The notes beneath the pieces are model-generated. The model was given only the letters and a program-made list of their open reading frames with translations, was not told where the DNA came from and did no database searches. Both the position numbers and the translations under genes were made by a program. A DNA stretch of 64,000 nucleotides from Nymphaea colorata (taxonomy: Eukaryota > Streptophyta > Magnoliopsida > Nymphaeales > Nymphaeaceae), in the NCBI RefSeq assembly GCF_008831285.2, contig NC_045142.1:26115876-26179875 (forward strand), given 5' to 3'. Positions 1-9,411 of this stretch are shown here, in pieces. Positions within the stretch are counted from its first letter, which is position 1. Each line of letters starts with the position of its first letter.

Positions 1-569
1 CAAGGTCATGCATGATTCTGCCTATCTGCTTTTGTAGATTCTTTTGAAAACTATAATAACAGAGAAACACCACCTGGTATGGCCACCGAACACACCAAGA
101 ATAATAAGACATGAAAAAATTGAAGTAAAAATCTTTGCTAGCTTTTGTGAAAAATTGGCTAGTCCCTAATTAACTAAACCTAAAAGAACCATTTGTGAAC
201 AAAAATGAGGCAAAACCTAAGTAAAATGACTGACACTAAAAAAAAAATAAACGCAAATATAAACAAGGCTAGGTAAACGAGACAAAATAGCAAAACTCAC
301 AGTGTTTTCAATGGAAATCGGTGGACAAGGCACCCACACCATAAACAACTTAAGGCAGCACTTTCACAACGACAATCTGCTAATCAATTGCTCCTAAAAC
401 AGATTAAAATCAATTAGAGAAAAACAATGGACGACTCCAAACAGTTCAAAGGAACTTGAATGAAAAGAAGATGGAAGAAAACATATTTAACCCGACATTT
501 ACCACCACACTTTTGTAGCCCTAGATATGCTTCATTTCTTCAATTCTGCCCTAAACCACGCATTCAGAG

Positions 570-843
570 CATGGAGATTGGGAGAAGCATGATCATAAAT
601 GGTGAAGAGCAGCCAAACTTGCTAAACCACCATGAGTAGCAGGAGATGGGCGAGAAATCCAGGTACTAAGAGGGGGAGAAAGAGTGAAAATGGTGATCCA
701 TCGCAGGTACTCCAAACAGTTCAAAGCATGGAGATTGGAAGAAACATGAACATAAATGGTGAAGAGCAGCCAAACTTGCTAAACCACCATGAGTATCCAA
801 GTACTGAGAGAGGGAGAAAGAGTGCAAATGGTAATCGATCGCT
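570..843. repeat. Two-copy tandem repeat, about 157-bp period
   Basis: The segment beginning ATGGAGATTGG at 571 recurs at 728. Both copies share a stretch reading AAATGGTGAAGAGCAGCC, followed by a shared GGGAGAAAGAGTG block. The copies differ by scattered substitutions and small indels, so the duplication is not brand new. No function is apparent. Confidence 0.8.
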
Positions 844-1510
844 GGAGCGTTGTGAGGAGCAGGGAGCAGCGACTCATGGTGAGTGATGGAAGATACGGAT
901 CTTGCCTCCATAGCATCAGTGTGGAGCAATGTGCAAGCGACTCGTGGTGAAAAATGAAAGAGAGAGAGAGAGAGAGAGAGAAGTATCGAGAGAGGGAAGC
1001 GAGCTCGAGCAAGCTTCCCGTGCTAGTCAGTTCTGTGGTCTGCGAATAGTGTTTGATGCACATTTTAATAAATGGAACGTGCATTCCATTGCCATCTAAT
1101 GGCCTCTCAAGAAATTGCATATAGACCAGATTGGATTGGAAGAGTACTTACCAAAACTTACGTGGATTTTCGAGAGCTTATCAGTGGTTCATTTCTTTTT
1201 CATGCTGTAGATTAGATAGCACTTGGTTATCCATTTTTTAAAAATTATATTATGTACTTCTCTATTTGCTTTGCTAACTATCGGATGCTTTACCTTTCAC
1301 TATTTTAAGCGTGTAAAACTCGCCTTAATCTAAGGGTGCACCACAACTTTCTGAGGCATTCCTTAATTAGACAAAACAAGATATCTAAGTTAGTGTATCA
1401 AAGATGTGAGACAATATTACAAGCATATCTTGACACTGTATTCTGACGACCAGTCGCAAACTATAGTGAATGCAATTTATTGAAGACATATGAAGATAGA
1501 AATCAATATT

Positions 1511-1600
1511 TGTTAAATTTAGAGAGAGAGACAAAGAGCTTTTGTCGTTGTTAAGTCCATTGTTAAATTTAGAGAGAGAGACAGAGCTTTTGTCGTTGTT
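1511..1600. repeat. Two-copy 50-bp tandem repeat in PME promoter region
   Basis: A unit starting TGTTAAATTTAGAGAGAGAG at 1511 recurs at 1561, and both copies continue into GCTTTTGTCGTTGTT. The repeat ends about 120 bp upstream of the TATA box at 1723, so it could alter spacing of upstream promoter elements. That regulatory role is inference. Confidence 0.8.
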
Positions 1601-1722
1601 TTGTGGACTTCCATGCAGGCCATGCAAAGACCAACGTCCAATCCACTCATTTTCCGGATGGCTCTCCACAGTCTTCGATCCACACAAACAGGTCGGCCAC
1701 CCGTCCACCAAGCCTTCTATCT

Positions 1723-1729
1723 TATAAAT
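1723..1729 (+). promoter_or_regulatory. TATA box of first PME gene
   Basis: TATAAAT followed closely by a CCCCC run lies 226 bp upstream of the first PME start codon. The second PME gene has TATAAAT with the same CCCCC context at 6694. The shared context supports this as the core promoter carried along in the gene duplication. The 5' leader that follows is rich in CT and AAACCA. Confidence 0.65.
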
Positions 1730-1911
1730 GCCCCCTTCTATAGCAACACCAAGAAGCAGAAGAGTCCTCTTCTCTCTCTCCCTTCCATCTTCTCCCCTCC
1801 AATCAAGAGCGACAAGTGGAAGAAGAAGCAATAAGAAGGGGAGAAGATTTCAGAAACCAAAAACCAAAAAAAAGAAAAAGCTTCACTGTCATCATCAAAA
1901 GGGACTCACCT

Positions 1912-1935
1912 AGAGTGTTAGATCTGTAACACTCT
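1912..1935 (+). promoter_or_regulatory. Perfect 9-bp-stem hairpin just before PME start codon
   Basis: AGAGTGTTA at 1912-1920 is exactly complementary to TAACACTCT at 1927-1935, with a six-base loop. The structure ends 19 bases before the ATG at 1955. In the mRNA leader it could affect ribosome scanning; no function is shown. It is not obviously kept in the leader of the second PME. Confidence 0.5.
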
Positions 1936-1954
1936 CGACGGAAAAAAGACAAAA

Positions 1955-3902
1955 ATGGGCGCCAAGGCGATCTTGGTGTCCACCCTTTTCGGTGTCGCTG
2001 TCGTTGCGGTCGTCATCGCCGTGGCGGTGACGGAAACTAAGAAGAAGGGCCAAGGAAGCGGCGGGGATGGTGCAGAACTCAGCACCAGATCTGAGGTTAG
2101 TATGAACGCTCAAACTGGTTCGTAAGTCTGATGATCTTTTACTTCGATCACGGCAAGCTTAGGTCACGCATTTGGTAACACCATATTGGAACCCTGCTTG
2201 CACCCATTTGTTAACTCCGGCAACAAAATGCAGATGATTAACACCATTTGCTCGCCGACGGACTACAAGGAGACGTGCACCACCTTCCTCTCCGGCGCCG
2301 TGAACTCGACGGCAAAGCCGAAAGAAGTCATCGAAGCGGCGGTGAATGTGACGATCGAGGAGGTGACGAAGGCGTTCAACCTCACCCACGATCTCGCTGC
2401 CAGCGGGAACGGCACCCACGATGACATGACCCAGCAAGCGCTGGAGAACTGCAAGGAGCTGCTTCAGTACGCCAGGGACGAGCTCCACGACACCTTCTCG
2501 GACGTGTCCGCAAACGACATGAAGGATCTCCCGAGCCGCGCCGACGACCTCAGGAACTGGCTGAGCGCTGTCATCTCCTACCAGGTGACCTGCCTCGACG
2601 GCTTCAACAACAGCAGCGCGAAGGAGACCATGGAGAAGGGGCTCAAGGTTTCGTCGGAGCTCAGCAGCAACGCCCTCGCCATCGTTACGGAGCTCTCCAA
2701 CATCTTCGCCAGCTTCTCCATTTCCTTCAAGACCGGCCGCCGCCTTTTCTCCGAGGAGGAGTCCCCCGAGAAGCTCCAGAAGGATGAGTACCCCGAGTGG
2801 ATGTCGGCCGAGGACCGCCGGATGCTGGCGTCGCTCCACCCGGCGAGAAGGCCGACGCCCAATGTGGTGGTGGCGAAGGACGGGACCGGGCAATTCAAGA
2901 CAATCAATGATGCGCTGAATGCCATGCCCAAGACCTACGTGGGGAGATACGTCATCTACGTGAAGGCTGGGATCTATAACGAGCAGGTGCTCATGGATAA
3001 GTCCAAGGTGAACGTTCTCATGTATGGTGATGGCCCAAGGAGGACCATCGTCTCCGGCAGCAAGAACTTCGTCGACGGCGTCCAGACCTTCAAGACAGCA
3101 ACCTTCGGTCACTTTCCTCTCTCTCTCTCCCCTTCTCTTCTTCTAATGATCTTCTTCTTATCCGTTGGCGACTATGGCTAACGTTGGAATCTATGATTCT
3201 GCAGCGGTGGTCGGAGACGGTTTCATGGCGCACTCGATGGGCTTCCGCAACACCGCCGGGGCTGCCAAGCACCAGGCCGTCGCCCTCCGCGTCCAATCCG
3301 ACCAAGCCGTCTTCTACAACTGCCGCATGGACGGCTATCAAGACACGCTCTACGCCCAGACCCACCGGCAATTCTACCGGAACTGCGTCATCTCCGGCAC
3401 CATCGACTTCATCTTCGGCGACTCCTCCGCCATCTTCCAGAACTGCCTGATCATAATCAGGCGCCCGCTGGACAACCAGCAGAACACAGTCACAGCCCAC
3501 GGCAGGACAGACAGGAGGGAACCCACCGGCCTCGTTATCCAGAACTGCAGGATTGTGCCCGACGGCCAGCTCTTCCCCGACAGGCTGAAGATCCCCAGCT
3601 ACTTGGGGAGGCCATGGAAGGAGTATTCGAGGACTGTGGTCATGGAGTCCACCATTGGAGACGTCATCCAGCCTGCTGGGTGGATGCCATGGGATGGGGA
3701 CTTCGCCCTCAAGACGCTCTTCTATGCAGAGTACAACAACAAGGGCCCCGGTGCCATCACCACCGGCAGAGTCAACTGGCCTGGGTTCAAGGTGATCACC
3801 GACAAGAGGGAGGCCCTTCAGTATACCGTCGGAACATTCCTCGACGGCGCCAGCTGGCTGCCCGCCTCCGGCACCCCTTTCGTCCAAGGCCTTGTCCATT
3901 GA
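1955..3902 (+). CDS. Type I pectin methylesterase with PMEI pro-domain (PME copy 1)
   Basis: Three exons: 1955-2095, 2234-3107 and 3205-3902, giving about 570 residues. Introns are GT-AG. The protein removes methyl esters from cell-wall homogalacturonan. Residues about 5-25 form a signal anchor. Residues about 48-210 are the PMEI-like pro-region with four conserved cysteines (C53, C62, C120, C167). The RRLF at 216 and RRML at 242 are candidate processing sites for release of the mature enzyme. The PME domain (about 258-560) keeps KAGIYNEQV, HQAVAL (Q362), YQDTLY (Q384, D385), DFIFG (D406) and LGRPW (R474, W476), so the catalytic set looks complete. The ATG lies in a weak but usable context right after the leader hairpin, and the start agrees with the signal anchor. 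Coding DNA is strongly GC-rich. The gene is the tandem partner of the PME at 7034. Family assignment is firm; the exact orthologue is not known. Confidence 0.95.
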
Positions 3903-4040
3903 TTTCAGAGAATTTAGAGACGAACATTCCGATAAGATCTACAGCTGCGGATTTATGGGCTGCCTCTTTTTTCTCTTTGTTTCTTTCTTTCCCTTTAGAG
4001 TGTTATCTGATTCTTTTCAAGAAGTGGGGGAGGAAAAACG

Positions 4041-4046
4041 AATAAA
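4041..4046 (+). terminator. Candidate poly(A) signal of PME copy 1
   Basis: AATAAA lies 139 bp past the stop codon, followed by a T-rich tract. A second near-match (ATGAATAAAT) occurs around 4135. Either could direct 3' end formation. Confidence 0.4.
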
Positions 4047-4705
4047 GATTATTTTTTCTTTTTTTTTTTTAAAGATCAGCAATTCGGAACTTGGTCCGGA
4101 TGGGGATCATCCATGTATATTGATTTCTTTATATATGAATAAATTGTTCAATTGACCGCCATTGAAATAGCCTTAAATAGAATGTAGACGGTTCAGTGAA
4201 TTATCTCTTTCGCTCTTTCTTGATGCTTACAAATTAGCACATGCCAAAGCAAAATCATATTTTGATCATTTAAATTTTTAAATATATGAAACCATAAACA
4301 AATGGCAAAAAATACAAGTACAAATGTTATGCCAACCAATCCAAAATAATTTAACTTTGTGTTCATCAGCACAAAGATCTAAATACCAATTTGTCTATTG
4401 CTATAATTCATTTATCATTTTCCATCAAATAAGGCTTCTTCTTCTTTTTTTTGCATAATAACGTCTTTCTTGAATATGCCATGCTTTTTAAAAATTTTAT
4501 TAAATGTCTTCTCCTATAAACTTTATTAATCGTGAATAGCCAAGTATCTGCTCAATAATTAAGTTTATTAACAAAAAGTCCCTTGTAGATATATATATAT
4601 AATTTGTATCAAAGAACGATGGTGAAATTTGAGCACTCCCAATGTTGGACTAGATCAATAAGATTTGACCTTGATTCGGCAAAACCAACATCCGGATGAC
4701 AGACA

Positions 4706-4778
4706 GACTGTCATCTTGGTCGCTTCGACGATGGGTCGACTGTCATTTCAGTTGTCTCGATGACAGGCCGACCATCAT
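4706..4778. repeat. Short tandem repeat, 32-bp period
   Basis: GACTGTCAT at 4706, GACTGTCAT at 4738 and GACCATCAT at 4770 start successive units that each carry a TCGATGA or TCGACGA core. The pattern resembles direct repeats seen in plant LTR remnants, but no intact element is visible around it. Confidence 0.6.
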
Positions 4779-5213
4779 CCCCCCATGAAGAGTGGGCCCC
4801 ATAGGTGGTGGTGGAATACAAAATTTGCAGCGGAGGGCGAATTACGAAGAGCATTGGTCCATGTGTCTCTTGCGAGAAAGGGGCTTGGGCTTATTTTTTG
4901 GTTTTTTTATAAAATAATAGATATATTTTAAAACTTTTTAAAATTTTTCACAAATTTTTTTTATTGTTTTAAAAGGTTTTTGTTATTTTAATGATGGTAT
5001 TTTGATCATTGCTAACCTTTACACATAAACAACTTCCTCAATGAAATTAGTGGGTCAATAAAAACCTTATTATTAATTTTAGTGGATGCTATTCTTTTAA
5101 ATTATAAAAAGGCCGTTAGTGTTACTTTGAAGTTGACAAGTACAACCATAAACTCATTAAAAAATGAGTTAAGACGCTTAACAGCTAACCTCAACACCTA
5201 TAGCTCCTATAGT

Positions 5214-5752
5214 GGTTACAATAGGGCCTGCACTGCTTACAAGGACAGAGTTAAGATAGGGCTGAAGGGCCTTAGCCTTATCTTAAAAAAAAATTACATG
5301 TAAATTTGTAAAAAAATCACTTGTTTTATATAAAAAATTTTAAAAATAACATTTTAGCGAATGTCAAAATTTAGAAACTTTAATTCAACCTTTCTCATGA
5401 AAAATTTTTGGTTCCCCCTTGCCCGCAAGCCGGTAAAGTAACTACCAACAACATTAGTCTGCAAAAAAAAGATAGTTAACTTGGCTACAATAGCGCCTGC
5501 GGTTCTTACGAGGACAGAGCTAAGGTTGGGCTCAAGGGCTTTAGCCCTATCTTAAAAAAAAATTACATGTAAATTTGTAAAAGAATCACTTGTTATATAT
5601 AAAAAATTTTAAAAATTAATATTTTAGCACATGTCAAAATTTAGAAACTTTAATTCAACTTTCTTCATGAAAAAATTTTGGTTCTGCCGTTGCCCGCAAG
5701 CCGGTAAAGTAGCTACCAACAACATTCGTCTGCAAAAAAAAATAGTTAACTT
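5214..5752. repeat. Two-copy tandem repeat, 269-bp period
   Basis: A block beginning ACAATAG (5218) with GGACAGAG, then a shared run TTACATGTAAATTTGT and ending CCGCAAGCCGGTAAAG, recurs in the same order from 5487. The copies are highly similar, with scattered substitutions. No coding capacity; it may be a duplicated remnant of a transposon end. Confidence 0.85.
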
Positions 5753-6693
5753 GGCATAACTGTTATATACAAAATTTAAACGAGTAAAACTTGCTTCAAT
5801 TTGGAACTGGTGTTTTCAGACTTCAACACATCATTGAAAATCGTTAATCTTAGCCTGTTGGGAAGATTTAGAATTCTTTTTGAGAAAAATATGCGTTTTA
5901 AACGTGTCACTTTTTTCATAACCCTTTTTTGTCCTTCTCAAAAACTTCTTTTTCTTTTAACTTTTTGAAAGTATTTTGACCATTACATACCCCTATGCTT
6001 AGTTTTTATGCAGAGGGGTGGTCACTTAACCTGTTTGTCTCTCAAGGGTGCGAAGATTTGTACAAATTTCAATGAAAGTTCTTGTAGTATTATTTCTAGA
6101 TTGATTGTTGACTTCATTTACGTGGAAAAGGAACCAAAAATGCTGCTCCAAATCCCAACAGTTTGGGTTCGGTTTTTGGTTTTGTGGCCTACTTGAGCAG
6201 TTCACATAAACAGGCTTTAGGTTAACACAAACCTGGTGTACCCAACTTAATGGACTAATAAAATATGTTTATTACATTTAACAGCCTAAAGTAAGGTATT
6301 TTGGTAATTTTAGTATAGAGAGAACTTTTCGGTTTTAATTTTTTATTAGTTTTATTTAATAATATAGATATATATTATTAAAAATTTATTAAAAACTTGT
6401 GATAGAAACCACGTAAGCGAAGTAACAAAATATACGCTAAAGAGAATTGCTTTGATCACCTTGCTGTGTTCGGAGTTGAATAGTCAAACAGGATCTATTC
6501 GAGTCCATAAAGGAGAAACTATATTCCACGTGGCTCTCTGTGAAAGCCGTATGATGAGTAACGCGTCATACAGCTTAGGACCAAGTCTTCCCCCGAGAGA
6601 ACGGGCGGCGCGTATGAGTATCTTCTTCGGCCTTCCTCACTTTTCGATCCAGATCAAGAGGTCCTCCACCCATCACTAACGACCCTCTCTGCA

Positions 6694-6700
6694 TATAAAT
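6694..6700 (+). promoter_or_regulatory. TATA box of second PME gene
   Basis: TATAAAT followed by CCCCC, 334 bp before the ATG at 7034, matches the arrangement at the first PME gene. The long CT-rich then GA-rich leader is typical of plant genes. A pyrimidine tract ending in GCAG near 6996 suggests that the leader may contain an intron. Confidence 0.6.
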
Positions 6701-7033
6701 TCCCCCGTAAAGCAAAGGAAAAGGTAGAAGGGGACTCTCCTCTCTCCCTCTTTCTCTCTTTCTTTCTTTCCTCCTCTCTCTTTCTCCCCCAGTCGATCTT
6801 CTTCTCCCTTTCAAACAAGATCAGTAAGAAGAAGAAGGGGTGGAGGGAGAGAGAACATCTTTATTAAAAAAAAGAAAGAAGCAAACAAATCACAGACAGC
6901 CTTAAGAGAGAAGGGGACCAAAAAAAAAAAGAAAAAAAACTTTAGATTAGAGTATTGTTATTTACATATCCTGTCTTTCTAACCCTTTGTTGCAGAGTGG
7001 TAGCAAACACATTGGAAGAAAAAGAAGGTAAAA

Positions 7034-9411
7034 ATGAGTGGCTACGGCCACCTTGACCCAGAGAAGAAGGGCAGCGGCACCGCTGCTCGGAAGATCATGG
7101 CCACTGCCATCTTCGGCATCGCCATCGTCGCTGTCGTGATCGCCGTTGCTTTTGTAGAAGTAAGGAAGAACCCAGCACGTGTAATGGGCCAGCCACCTCA
7201 GGATGAAGACAGCCTCAGCCCCAAGATGGAAGTAATTACCAAAGTCTTGAAATTATGCTCAATTCACTTGACAATTAAGATTGCTTTCTTATCATTTGTT
7301 TATGTTTCTTACTTTAGGAACTACATTGTGGAGATTAGTAGTTTAAGAAAATTAAGTTCAACGTTTGGTGATCTCAAAAAGACCATTTTTCGGCTTAATT
7401 TTTTATATATACACTCAAACTATTATGTATAACTTGCCAAATTATTGTTTTTATAAGAGGGTTAAGTACTAGATTCAGTCTCAAATATTAATGTAGCTTA
7501 TAAGGGTCCATTTTTGAAGAAAAGAACCTTTGGAGATCTCGGATCTCTTTAGGAAAGTGATTTGACTAACCAATGACAGAACTACGTGACGTGTGTGCCT
7601 GTGCTCTTGCCTATACGGACCCAAACAATTTATTTTTATTTATATGTGATTTTTTTTTCACATAATTTACAATAATTAGTGCCTTTGAAATCTAAGCTTT
7701 TTTATTTCGGCACTCTTCAGCCACAACCCTCTTACTTGGTCCATTAAATTGTGATTGCAGCTGATCACTACCATCTGCGCACCAACGGACTACAAGGACA
7801 CCTGCACCTCCTTCCTCTCCAATGCCGTGAACGAGACGGCGAAGCCGAAGGACGCCATCGAGGCAGCAGTGAAGGTGACGATCGATGAGGTGACGAAGGC
7901 GTTGAACGTCTCCCACAACCTCGCCGCCTCCGGCAACCGCACCTACGACGGCATGACCCGGCAGGCGCTGGAGGACTGCAAGGAATTGCTGCAGTTCGCG
8001 ACGCATGAGCTCCACTACACCTTCTCGGACGTTTCCCAGAACGAGTTGAAGGACCTGCCGAAACGAACGGCGGACCTCAGGAACTGGCTGAGCGCGGTCA
8101 TCTCCTACCAGGTGACCTGCGTCGACGGCCTGAACGACACCAATGCGAAGACCGCCATGCAGAAGGCGCTCAAAGCCTCGTCCGAGCTCACCAGCAATGC
8201 CCTTGCCATTATCACGGAGCTGTCCACGATTTTTTCTGCCTTCCCCATCGAGCTCAAGCATGATCGCCTGCTTACGGAAGCGGAAACAAACGAGGAGCTC
8301 AGGAAGGAAGGGTACCCCGAGTGGCTGTCGGCGGAGGACCGCCGGCTGCTGGGGGAGCTCCGCCGAACCAATAGGCCGAGGCCGCATGCGGTGGTGGCGA
8401 AGGACGGCAGCGGAAAGTTCACAACCATCACGGCCGCGCTGGAGGCCATGCCCAAGACCTATATGGGGAGGTACGTCATCTACGTGAAGGCTGGGATCTA
8501 TGACGAGCATGTCATAGTGGACGAGCAGAAGGTGAACGTATTCATGTATGGCGATGGCCCCAGGAAGACCATCGTCACCGGCCGGAAGAACAACGTCGAC
8601 GGCGTCCCCACCTACGGCACCGCCAGCTTCAGTGAGCTCTCTCTCTCTCTCATGCAAAATTGTTGTACTGATTCCTTTCTCTGTGAGCTTAACAAGCACC
8701 TCCCGTTCGACAGCTGCAATCGCGGACGGCTTCATGGCGCATGCAATGGGCTTCCGCAACACAGCCGGCGCTGCTAAGCACCAAGCAGTCGCCCTCCGCA
8801 TCCAATCGGACCATGCCGTCCTCTATAACTGCCGCATGGATGGGTACCAAGACACGCTCTACGCCCAAACTCACCGGCAGCTGTACAGGAACTGTGTCAT
8901 CTCCGGCACCGTCGACTTCATCTTCGGCAACTCCGCCGCCGTCTTCCAGAACTGCCTGATCGTAGTGAGGCGGCCGTTGAACGGCCAGGAGAACACTATC
9001 ACCGCCCATGGAAGAACGGATAAGAGGGAGGGCACGTCCTTCGTCATTCAAAACTGCAGGATCGTCCCCGATGCCCGGCTCTACCCTGTGCGATTCCAAA
9101 TCCGCAGCTACTTGGGGAGGCCATGGAAGGAGTACGCCAGCACCGTGGTCATGGAGTCCACCATCGGCGACCTCATCCAGCCCGCTGGGTGGCTGCCATG
9201 GGACGGAGACTTCGCTCTCAAGACTCTCTACTACGCTGAGTACAACAACAGGGGGCCTGGAGCTCAGACTTCGCAGAGGGTCAAGTGGCCTGGCTTCCAT
9301 GTGCTCACCAGCAGGAAGGAGGTCCTTCAGTACACCATCGGACCCTTCCTTGATGGCACCAAGTGGCTTCCTGGCGCTGGGATTCCCTACCATGATGGCT
9401 TGTTTCATTGA
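7034..9411 (+). CDS. Type I pectin methylesterase with PMEI pro-domain (PME copy 2)
   Basis: Three exons: 7034-7231, 7761-8631 and 8714-9411, giving about 588 residues. The intron positions and phases are the same as in PME copy 1. A cytosolic segment of about 18 residues precedes a signal anchor (about 20-42). The PMEI-like region starts at residue 67 and keeps its four cysteines. Candidate processing motifs are DRLL and DRRLL before the PME domain. The PME domain shows KAGIYDEHV, HQAVAL, YQDTLY, DFIFG and LGRPW, so it should be active on methylated pectin. The first intron is 529 bp against 138 bp in copy 1; the last exon is the same length (698 nt). The N-terminus is 19 residues longer than copy 1, which is the clearest difference. 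It is a tandem duplicate of the upstream gene on the same strand. Confidence 0.95.

Larger units (their letters stand above)
1..1722. other. Intergenic / upstream region of first PME
   Basis: No gene could be supported here. The stretch holds a two-copy 157-bp tandem repeat near 570-843, a GA microsatellite near 957-982 and a two-copy 50-bp repeat at 1511-1600. The last of these lies in the promoter region of the PME gene that follows. Short open frames across 632-1120 lie in the repeat and look like by-products of it, although a 5' end of a minus-strand gene running off the left edge cannot be excluded. Confidence 0.5.
3903..6693. other. Intergenic DNA between PME copies 1 and 2
   Basis: Noncoding, AT-rich. 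It contains the 3' flank of PME copy 1, a 32-bp short tandem repeat at 4706-4778 and a two-copy 269-bp tandem repeat at 5214-5752. The rest shows no gene or RNA that I can support. Confidence 0.6.

Noticed and set aside
632-929. Small protein gene in the 157-bp repeat
   Set aside because: Both strands are open across the repeat and neither translation has a recognisable motif. It could be the edge of a minus-strand gene, but no splice-consistent model could be built.
2159-3112. Long minus-strand open frame opposite PME copy 1, with similar ones opposite copies 2 and 3
   Set aside because: They mirror GC-rich PME exons, change with the exon boundaries and show no family motif. They are antisense shadows caused by codon bias.
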